Assembly: GCA_950071875.1 (NCBI GenBank)
Contig: CATMNW010000104.1
Coordinates: 1-7,843 of the forward strand
From: an uncultured Erythrobacteraceae bacterium
GTDB taxonomy: Bacteria > Pseudomonadota > Alphaproteobacteria > Sphingomonadales > Sphingomonadaceae
Length of the DNA: 7,843 bases
Direction: 5' to 3'
In this document: one piece after another, positions 1 to 4,528 of the stretch
How the letters are laid out: the number at the start of each line of letters is the position of its first letter
Position numbering within the stretch: the stretch's first letter is position 1
The notes under the pieces: model-generated
Database searches by the model: none
Seen by the model: the letters and a program-made list of their open reading frames with translations, nothing else
Told to the model about the DNA's origin: nothing
Position numbers and translations under genes: made by a program

Positions 1-1
1 C

Positions 2-136
2 ATCCACTACACGCAGTGGGAAGACCAGGACGGCACCAAGCGCTACGGCTGCGAGATCATCGCCGACAAGGTGGACTTCCTCACCAAGGGCCGAGCGTCG
101 AACAATGAAGGTGCGCCCGACATCGATGAGGACTGA
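2..136 (+). CDS. ssb: Single-stranded DNA-binding protein, C-terminal part (5' end outside window)
   Basis: An open frame runs in from the left edge and gives 44 residues before TGA at 134-136. The stretch W-E-D-Q-D-G-T-K-R-Y followed by E-I-I-A-D-K-V-D-F-L matches the last strands of the SSB OB fold, where a basic Tyr-bearing strand is followed by E-I-x-A-D-x-V-x-F-L. SSB coats single-stranded DNA in replication, repair and conjugation. Only a short acidic tail follows the fold, ending D-I-D-E-D. The usual D-D-D-I-P-F tip, which binds partner proteins, is not complete because the terminal Pro-Phe is absent. This fits a plasmid- or element-borne SSB rather than the chromosomal housekeeping copy. 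A rho-independent terminator follows 18 bases after the stop. The family call is fairly secure, although only a fragment is seen. Confidence 0.75.
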   Translation: MHYTQWEDQDGTKRYGCEIIADKVDFLTKGRASNNEGAPDIDED

Positions 137-154
137 GCGCCTCCCGCAAACGAC

Positions 155-190
155 AAGGCTCCGATGGTTCGCGCCATCGGGGCCTTTTTT
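155..190 (+). terminator. Rho-independent terminator after ssb
   Basis: An 11-bp stem is formed by 157-167 (GGCTCCGATGG) and 174-184 (CCATCGGGGCC). It is perfect apart from one G-U wobble, has a 6-base loop and is followed by six T (185-190). It lies 18 bases after the ssb stop and is oriented to end that transcript. Confidence 0.9.
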
Positions 191-206
191 GTGTTCTCTG
201 ACGTAA

Positions 207-242
207 GCGGCGGGGCGGGGCATCGAGCCCACACCCCGCCGC
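207..242. repeat. GC-rich inverted repeat between convergent genes
   Basis: A perfect 9-bp repeat pairs GCGGCGGGG (207-215) with CCCCGCCGC (234-242). A further GGGC/GCCC pair (218-221 with 227-230) sits inside the loop. It lies 10 bases beyond the stop of the minus-strand gene at 253-483, where that gene's terminator would be expected, but no T run follows on the minus strand. It could be a weak or factor-dependent terminator or an RNA 3'-end stabiliser. The function is not shown. Confidence 0.4.
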
Positions 243-252
243 GGTTGAAGTG

Positions 253-483
253 TCAGGTGGGGGAGAGCCTCTTGAGGGCATCGTCGATCCCGATGGTGAG
301 CGATGCGCGGATGAGCTGCTTCAGTTGCGCAGGTTCGATAGTCTCGGCTCCGCATTCAAGAAGAACCTTGCCCAGTTCGCCGGCTGCTTCATCACGGAGC
401 CTGGCCTCCTGTGCATCGAGTTCTTCGCGCTGCTCGCGCAGCTTCTTGAGCGCATTACGCGCGCTCGGTTTGGACCTGGCCAT
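253..483 (-). CDS. Small coiled-coil protein, possibly DUF6437- or TraC-like conjugation accessory
   Basis: This encodes a 76-residue protein starting M-A-R-S-K-P-S-A-R-N. The start at 483 is preferred over an upstream in-frame one because GAAAGGA (491-497 on the complement) lies 7 bases before it. Residues 10-38 are almost wholly charged helix (K-K-L-R-E-Q-R-E-E-L and onward), which predicts a coiled coil. A short block follows, G-E-L-G-K-V-L-L-E-C-G-A-E, then a helix P-A-Q-L-K-Q-L-I. A charged helix followed by a small Gly-containing motif is also the plan of small TraC/TraD accessory proteins of Agrobacterium-type plasmids and of sphingomonad DUF6437 proteins. I cite that from memory and the match is loose. 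It is transcribed towards ssb. Longer plus-strand frames over the same bases lack a ribosome binding site. The role is unknown, perhaps DNA binding or relaxosome support. Confidence 0.65.
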   Translation of the reverse strand: MARSKPSARNALKKLREQREELDAQEARLRDEAAGELGKVLLECGAETIEPAQLKQLIRASLTIGIDDALKRLSPT

Positions 484-638
484 CTGATTGTCCTTTCGCT
501 GGCCGTTGGTCCCCTCCACGCGCGACAGTGCCAGCATGGGGCCATGTAGGAAAACGGTTTATGCCGCGATGCCAGTGCTTCTTACGCTGACGTTGGAGAG
601 GTCTCTCTCGCAGAAAGGCCAAGTGTGATGCGGGCTTT

Positions 639-737
639 GGGGCCGCGTCAAGGACGACGGGGCCCCACCATTTTTACCGGGCAAGCCCGGCAAAAATCGT
701 TTCCCCCATCGCCGCTTCGCGGCCGCGCTATGCGCGG
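639..737. repeat. Cluster of palindromes in the divergent intergenic region 484-809
   Basis: The 326 bases between the divergent genes hold no gene I can support. They do hold stacked inverted repeats. GGGGCC (639-644) is matched by GGCCCC (661-666). A 13-bp near-perfect palindrome spans 670-697, with a T5 tract at its left edge, CCGGGC/GCCCGG at its core and an A5 tract at its right edge. GCCGC/GCGGC (711-723) and CCGCGC/GCGCGG (723-737) are adjacent 5- and 6-bp hairpins. I see no good -35/-10 pair for either gene. The cluster could be a regulatory leader of the 810-1046 gene, a protein-binding region or a replication or partition site. Confidence 0.5.
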
Positions 738-771
738 TCCCTGACCCGTCCCGTCACCCACATCCTCGCAG

Positions 772-802
772 CTCCTGATGCGACGCATCGAACATCAGGA
801 GG
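772..802 (+). promoter_or_regulatory. Hairpin sequestering the ribosome binding site of the 810-1046 gene
   Basis: CTCCTGATG (772-780) pairs perfectly over 9 bp with CATCAGGAG (793-801). The 3' arm contains most of the Shine-Dalgarno sequence AGGAGG (797-802), which sits 7 bases before ATG at 810. A competing hairpin, GATGC (777-781) with GCATC (785-789), would break the first and free the site. This predicts translational control by RNA folding or a bound factor. The pairing is seen directly; the switch is inferred. Confidence 0.55.
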
Positions 803-809
803 AAAGATC

Positions 810-1046
810 ATGTACGCTTCACTGAATATCGCGCAGGGTTCATTCCGGGCAGATCAGGCAGCTTTGGTTGCCGCACTCGACAAGGCTCATGCCCGGTCCC
901 TTCACAGCTACTTCACCCAATACGTCCTGACCGATGGTGAGGCAGGTTACATCGCGGTCGATGAGGGCGATTACGGCGCACTGCCCAAGGCCATGCTGGA
1001 CCGGGTCATCGACACTGTGCCCGGAAAGCTGAGCGATGAATTCTGA
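810..1046 (+). CDS. Hypothetical 78-residue protein under a structured leader
   Basis: This encodes 78 residues starting M-Y-A-S-L-N-I-A-Q-G. The start is fixed by a very strong AGGAGG seven bases upstream. I do not recognise the family. The product is acidic and has no membrane segment or signal peptide. It alternates a helix (about 14-28, A-D-Q-A-A-L-V-A-A-L-D-K-A-H) with a central part rich in Tyr, Gly and acidic residues (about 34-57, containing Y-V-L-T-D-G-E-A-G-Y), then a second helix (about 58-70, A-L-P-K-A-M-L-D-R-V-I-D-T). It is a single-gene unit closed by a strong terminator 10 bases after the stop. Position in a transfer region suggests an accessory or regulatory role, but no function can be assigned. 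Confidence 0.75.
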   Translation: MYASLNIAQGSFRADQAALVAALDKAHARSLHSYFTQYVLTDGEAGYIAVDEGDYGALPKAMLDRVIDTVPGKLSDEF

Positions 1047-1056
1047 GGCTACACAC

Positions 1057-1093
1057 AAGGAGGAAGTCCGTCAGGGCTTCCTCCTTTCTTTTT
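1057..1093 (+). terminator. Rho-independent terminator after the 810-1046 gene
   Basis: A perfect 10-bp stem pairs AAGGAGGAAG (1057-1066) with CTTCCTCCTT (1077-1086). It has a 10-base loop and is followed by TCTTTTT (1087-1093). It starts 10 bases beyond the stop at 1046. Confidence 0.9.
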
Positions 1094-1148
1094 GCTCGAG
1101 TCCCGTAATGTCGCTCCCATAGGTATCGCGCGAGCATTCCCTGCAACA

Positions 1149-1343
1149 TCAGTCCTCGGCGGTAGACGCATCCAATTCCTCCAGCCGATCGGGCATGTCG
1201 AGTACCTTCATGGCCGCTGCTGAAATGGCTTCGGCTTTCGTCGGAAAGGCTTCCGCCGAACTGATCGATATGCCGTCGGAATAGGTCACGGTCGCCTGGA
1301 AACCATTACCTTTGGGTGTCGCGCTCAGTGTTACGTCCGCCAT
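1149..1343 (-). CDS. Hypothetical 64-residue protein (beta-beta-beta-alpha pattern)
   Basis: The frame stays open much further upstream, but the coding part is taken to start at ATG 1343. GGGAG (1351-1355 on the complement) is 7 bases before it. A nearby in-frame ATG at 1349 is only one base from that site. The 64 residues begin M-A-D-V-T-L-S-A-T-P-K-G-N-G-F. Alternating hydrophobic residues suggest strands around 3-9, 14-22 and 25-34. A helix follows around 36-50 (T-K-A-E-A-I-S-A-A-A-M-K-V-L), and the tail is acidic. I do not recognise the family; small cytoplasmic proteins of this shape include several domains of unknown function. It is convergent with the 810-1046 gene, and its promoter region overlaps the candidate oriT side. 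No clear promoter was found. Confidence 0.6.
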   Translation of the reverse strand: MADVTLSATPKGNGFQATVTYSDGISISSAEAFPTKAEAISAAAMKVLDMPDRLEELDASTAED

Positions 1344-1614
1344 AGCCATGCTCCCGGTGGGATGCCCGCGACACCATTCTTCCGGCCGGCGGACTCGATC
1401 GATCTTTAACACAATCGGCAATCGAGCGGCATCGTCTTCATCCCTAGGTCTTGGGATTTCAAAACCGTCGATCCCGTGCAGGTCATGACACTGGGATCTA
1501 CCCTCTAAGCTGGGGACAGAGGTGCACACCGTACGCGACAAATCGCAAGCGGGAAGCAGTAAAAAAGAGCGTAAAGACAGAGTGTTGATGGATTCTTGCA
1601 AAAATGGCAGCTTC

Positions 1615-1661
1615 TCAATCAGAAATGAATGGTCGCCAATTCGCCAATCGCATTTGATTGA
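1615..1661. repeat. Inverted repeat enclosing a tandem TCGCCAAT pair
   Basis: Arm TCAATCAGAAATG (1615-1627) pairs with CATTTGATTGA (1651-1661) over 11 bp with a 2-base bulge. The 23-base spacer contains two perfect head-to-tail copies of TCGCCAAT (1633-1640 and 1641-1648). An inverted repeat plus short iterons is the usual design of relaxase and accessory-protein sites in oriT. Confidence 0.6.
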
Positions 1662-1668
1662 AGGCAGC

Positions 1669-1696
1669 CAGGAATGGCGCATTCCTGCGCATTCCA
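1669..1696. repeat. Tandem GCGCATTCC repeat with alternative hairpins
   Basis: GCGCATTCCT (1677-1686) is followed at once by GCGCATTCCA (1687-1696), a 9-of-10 tandem repeat. CAGGAAT (1669-1675) can pair perfectly with ATTCCTG (1681-1687). Alternatively, 1671-1680 can pair with 1687-1695 over 9 bp with one bulged G. The element ends 4 bases before the LexA-type box and 8 before the -35 box, so a protein bound here could also act as an operator factor. Confidence 0.6.
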
Positions 1697-1699
1697 AGT

Positions 1700-1714
1700 G
1701 TTCTTGACATGTTC
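1700..1714 (+). promoter_or_regulatory. Perfect alphaproteobacterial LexA (SOS) box at the tra operon promoter
   Basis: The sequence GTTCTTGACATGTTC is an exact GTTC-N7-GTTC direct repeat, the LexA-binding consensus established for alphaproteobacteria such as Rhodobacter, Rhizobium and Caulobacter. The seven-base spacer is the -35 hexamer TTGACA plus T, so bound LexA would cover the polymerase contact. LexA control of this operon is inferred. Confidence 0.65.
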
Positions 1715-1732
1715 TCGCTTTTGATTTAGACA
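1704..1732 (+). promoter_or_regulatory. Sigma70-like promoter of the RHH-traD-traI operon
   Basis: A perfect -35 TTGACA (1704-1709) is separated by 17 bases from a weak -10 TAGACA (1727-1732). The predicted start is near 1739, giving a leader of about 46 bases before the first gene. The strong -35 overlaps the LexA-type box. Confidence 0.6.
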
Positions 1733-1760
1733 ATAACCGCCTTTCGCAGTGCGTTCCGGG

Positions 1761-1777
1761 CTCCTGACCACAAGGAG
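1761..1777 (+). promoter_or_regulatory. Small hairpin over the ribosome binding site of the RHH gene
   Basis: CTCCT (1761-1765) can pair with AGGAG (1773-1777), leaving a 7-base loop. AGGAG is the Shine-Dalgarno core of the gene starting at 1785. The design repeats that at 772-802, and both 5' arms begin CTCCTGA, but the stem is short and its effect uncertain. Confidence 0.35.
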
Positions 1778-1784
1778 TCCGTGC

Positions 1785-2117
1785 ATGACACGGCCAAAAT
1801 CTCTCCAGGTACATGTCACCGTCGAGCTCGCTGAGCGGGTTCGTGCTGCAGCAAAGCGGCGCGATATCAGCGTCAGCGAATGGATCCGGTCGCTGCTTTC
1901 GCAGGCATGCGAAAACGATGATCTTGCATCAAAGCTCGAAACATCTGTGGACCGCGTCAGCCGTCAATCGGTGTTCACAATGGTCGGCGTCGATGCCCTT
2001 CTTGCAGGGCATGCCGATCACGGTCTGCGCGAGCGAGCCCATCAGGCCTACGCGCGCAAATGCAAGGAACTGGGGCTCACCGCAAATGCCGGCGAGGGAG
2101 GTTCCGATGAAGCGTAA
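1785..2117 (+). CDS. Ribbon-helix-helix relaxosome accessory protein (TrwA/TraM-like position)
   Basis: This encodes 110 residues. ATG 1785 is chosen over an upstream in-frame start because AAGGAG (1772-1777) lies 7 bases before it and the fold begins there. The N-terminus reads as a ribbon-helix-helix domain: strand S-L-Q-V-H-V-T-V-E (6-14), helix 15-26 (L-A-E-R-V-R-A-A-A-K-R-R) and helix 30-43 (V-S-E-W-I-R-S-L-L-S-Q-A-C-E). Such dimers insert the strand into the DNA major groove. The rest is helical and charged and could oligomerise. Small ribbon-helix-helix proteins directly upstream of a coupling protein and MOBF relaxase (TrwA in R388, TraM in F) bind oriT, aid nicking, contact the coupling protein and repress their own promoter. 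By position this one probably does the same. Its end overlaps traD by 11 bases, so the two are likely translationally coupled. The fold is well supported; the partner and site are inferred. Confidence 0.8.
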   Translation: MTRPKSLQVHVTVELAERVRAAAKRRDISVSEWIRSLLSQACENDDLASKLETSVDRVSRQSVFTMVGVDALLAGHADHGLRERAHQAYARKCKELGLTANAGEGGSDEA

Positions 2118-4491
2118 CCTCGTCAACTTCACGCGCGGAAGTCAGCTGCTCGGACACTTCAGCTTCATGTTTGCAGCAGGTCTCAAGGGGCCGCTAATCA
2201 TCGCCGCCATCGGCATTTCCTGGACTAGCTGGTGGACCATTTCGGCAGGGCTGAGCGATCACGAAGCCTACCTCGTCTGGATGCGAATTTATGCTGCCAT
2301 CTACGGCTTCATGGAGTTCGATCCGGCCAAACAGGTCGCACTCGAAACGGGGTTTGGAGGAACCGTCCAGCTCCCCATCATCATGCTCGATGCCTATCCG
2401 CCGGTGATCAATGCCTGGGATCATATGCTCGACTTGCTGGGCGATGCTCTGGTGCGTTCGGCCTTGCTTCTCGTGCCGGCGTTCGTGCTGTTCTACTGGT
2501 TCGCAGCGCGCTTCGGCAGCCGTTCAAAAGAGCGCAAACATGAGCGCGGGGCCATGCTCGTTACCCTACCGGAACTGGTCGATGAACTGCGCGGGCACAA
2601 CCAGCGCGAGCGCGCCCGTGAGCTCTCGAGCTCTATGGGTTGGAAATGGCATCTGTGTTCGCCCAAGGAACTGTCCTCGGCATTTCCCTACCGACCCTCG
2701 CATCTTGCAACGGTTGTCTATCCCTGGCGGCTCGAACAGAGCCACGCCATGCTCATCGGGACCACCGGCATGGGCAAGACAGTAGCCATGTCGGACATGA
2801 TTGCCGAAGCGCGCGCCAAGGGACAGCGCTGCGTCGTATTCGACCTGACCGGCGCTTTCATCGAACACTTCTACCAGGCCGACCGGGACATCATTCTGAA
2901 CCCGCTCGACGCGCGCTGTCCGCAATGGAGCCTCTTCGACGAATGCCGCACCGAAGGTGAATTCTGGGCGGCAGCGGAAGCCCTCGTGCCCCATGACGGG
3001 GGCGGGGAGGCGCAGTTCTGGGTCATCGCGGCGCGTGCCTTGTTCGTCGAGTTCTGCCTCAAGCTGGTGGCCGAAGGGCGGGGCACCAATGCTGCGCTTG
3101 CCCGCGAACTGATGACCGCTGATCTCTCGCGGGTCCACGCCATGATGCGAGGCACGATCGCCGATCCCCTTACTGCTCCTGAAGCCGCGCGCATGGCGGA
3201 ATCGATCCGGGCAGTGTTCAACGTGAACGCCAAGGCGCTGAAGCTCCTGCCTACTTCAGGGCGCGGCTTTTCGATCCGCGACTGGATCGAGGAGGGCGCC
3301 CATGACGACGAAGGCACTAACGTCAAAAGAAGTGGCTCGATGGTCTTCATCTCCGCGCGCTACGTCGACATGAGCGTTTGCGCGCAGCTGCTCACCCTGT
3401 GGCTCGATACGGCGATGAACACGCTTATGACGATGCCTCGCACGAAGGACCTCAAATGCTGGTTCTTCATCGACGAGCTTGGCGCGCTTCACCGGCTCCC
3501 CGCTCTCGAGAAAGGCCTGCAAACGGCACGCAATTTCGGCGGCGCGATCGTCACCGGCATCCATGCCTATGCCAAGCTCAAGGAAGTCTACGGTGAGAAC
3601 ATGGCGATGACGCTTGCATCGCTTGCCCGGACCAAATTGATCCTCGGTACGGCAGACCGCGAGACCGCCACCTGGTGTTCCGACTTCATCGGACATCGCC
3701 AGGTTCGCGACATGGAAGAAGGCTACACCTATGGCTACAACAATGCTCGAGACGCCGTCAGCCTGACGCCGCGCAAGCATATCGAGCCTTTGCTGCTGCC
3801 CGACCAGTTGATGAACCTGCCGCGCCTGTCAGGCTTCATCAAATTCCCGGATGGCTTTCCTGCAGCGCCGGTCCGTTTGAAGCCGATAGACCGGGAAAGA
3901 ATCGCACATGTCTTCGTCGGTCGGGCCAAGGATCGAGAGCCAATCCGGAAAGCCGAAGGCGAAACTGGGGGCGGCCAGACGTCTGCTAATCCGCCAACAA
4001 ACCAGAGCGAACATCCTTCGTCGAACGATGACGGGGCAGGCAAGCCTGTCGTCCCAAAGCAAGGTACTCTTCCGCTTGAGCCGGTAGTCGAGGCGGATGC
4101 CAAGCGATCACGCCAGCAGGCGGCGAAACAGGACGAAAAGGACATTCCCGACGACCTCAGGAAGCCGTCAGGTAAGTCCGGTCATCCGCGAAAATCGTCG
4201 CCCGAAGAGCGCACGGCAACGCCGCGTGGTTCCCGTCCATTGCTGCCCACGAATGCGGCCCTCCGCAAAGGCGATCATCCCGATGAGAAGAATCCATCGA
4301 AAAGCGTGAAGGAGGGACGCCGAAGCGACTTGCCGCGGGCCAATCCACCCTCGGATAAGCCGCAAGCCGTCGATCGGATAGCCCAGCGCCAGCGAGAGGC
4401 AGAAGCCCGCAAGCTCATGCTCGAAGACGGCGTTCCCGAGCAGGATCAGCCTTCGCAGGAGGGTCCCGGCCTCGGCGATTTTGAACTGTGA
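2107..4491 (+). CDS. traD: Type IV coupling protein TraD (F-like), conjugative DNA pump
   Basis: This encodes 794 residues. ATG 2107 is supported by GGAGG (2097-2101) five bases upstream and by the membrane anchor that follows. The upstream extension of the frame is out-of-frame reading of the RHH gene. Two membrane segments lie at about 20-45 and 113-134. The ATPase core has Walker A G-T-T-G-M-G-K-T (218-225) and Walker B W-F-F-I-D-E-L-G (452-459). F-TraD-like motifs include I-L-N-P-L-D-A-R-C after Walker A, F-S-I-R-D-W, H-R-L-P-A-L after Walker B and Y-G-Y-N-N-A-R-D. Hexameric inner-membrane TraD links the relaxosome to the mating channel and drives transfer using ATP. From about 612 a roughly 180-residue hydrophilic, Pro/Ser/Lys/Glu-rich tail appears disordered and ends G-L-G-D-F-E-L. 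In F, the similarly acidic TraD end binds TraM; here the partner would be the RHH protein. traI follows after 37 bases. Identification is secure. Confidence 0.95.
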   Translation: MKRNLVNFTRGSQLLGHFSFMFAAGLKGPLIIAAIGISWTSWWTISAGLSDHEAYLVWMRIYAAIYGFMEFDPAKQVALETGFGGTVQLPIIMLDAYPPVINAWDHMLDLLGDALVRSALLLVPAFVLFYWFAARFGSRSKERKHERGAMLVTLPELVDELRGHNQRERARELSSSMGWKWHLCSPKELSSAFPYRPSHLATVVYPWRLEQSHAMLIGTTGMGKTVAMSDMIAEARAKGQRCVVFDLTGAFIEHFYQADRDIILNPLDARCPQWSLFDECRTEGEFWAAAEALVPHDGGGEAQFWVIAARALFVEFCLKLVAEGRGTNAALARELMTADLSRVHAMMRGTIADPLTAPEAARMAESIRAVFNVNAKALKLLPTSGRGFSIRDWIEEGAHDDEGTNVKRSGSMVFISARYVDMSVCAQLLTLWLDTAMNTLMTMPRTKDLKCWFFIDELGALHRLPALEKGLQTARNFGGAIVTGIHAYAKLKEVYGENMAMTLASLARTKLILGTADRETATWCSDFIGHRQVRDMEEGYTYGYNNARDAVSLTPRKHIEPLLLPDQLMNLPRLSGFIKFPDGFPAAPVRLKPIDRERIAHVFVGRAKDREPIRKAEGETGGGQTSANPPTNQSEHPSSNDDGAGKPVVPKQGTLPLEPVVEADAKRSRQQAAKQDEKDIPDDLRKPSGKSGHPRKSSPEERTATPRGSRPLLPTNAALRKGDHPDEKNPSKSVKEGRRSDLPRANPPSDKPQAVDRIAQRQREAEARKLMLEDGVPEQDQPSQEGPGLGDFEL

Positions 4492-4528
4492 CGCACGAGG
4501 CAGACGCCGCCCGGCGGAGTGAGACCTG

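Larger units (their letters stand above)
1535..1714. other. Candidate origin of transfer (oriT) in gene-free region 1344-1784
   Basis: About 440 bases between the minus-strand gene and the tra operon lack a convincing gene. From about 1535 the sequence is clearly less GC-rich than the rest of the window and packed with repeats: an imperfect inverted repeat at 1615-1661 enclosing two copies of TCGCCAAT, then a tandem GCGCATTCC repeat with hairpin potential at 1669-1696. In R388, oriT lies directly upstream of trwA-trwB-trwC, and the same order of functions follows here. I could not identify a nic site by matching known MOBF sequences, so the call rests on position, base composition and repeat structure. 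Confidence 0.45.

Noticed and set aside
164..549. Plus-strand frames overlapping the minus-strand 253-483 gene
   Set aside because: They begin within or beside terminator hairpins, lack ribosome binding sites and give Ser/Arg/Cys-rich shadow-like products.
670..697. Near-perfect palindrome considered as a bidirectional terminator
   Set aside because: The T run precedes the stem and the A run follows it, the opposite polarity to a rho-independent terminator on either strand.
1522..1707. Plus-strand 61-codon frame in the repeat region
   Set aside because: It has a GTG start without a ribosome binding site and runs through iterons, hairpins and the LexA-type box, so it is more likely noncoding.
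1149..1814. Full-length 221-codon minus-strand frame
   Set aside because: The upstream two thirds run through the repeat-rich candidate oriT and the tra promoter and look non-protein-like; only the part from ATG 1343 has a ribosome binding site.
1813..2106. Upstream extension of traD by 98 codons
   Set aside because: It is the RHH gene read in another frame; ATG 2107 has its own ribosome binding site and begins the membrane anchor.
2560..2600. GAAC-N8-GAAC inside traD as another LexA box
   Set aside because: The spacing is 8, not 7, and it is internal to coding sequence with no promoter nearby.
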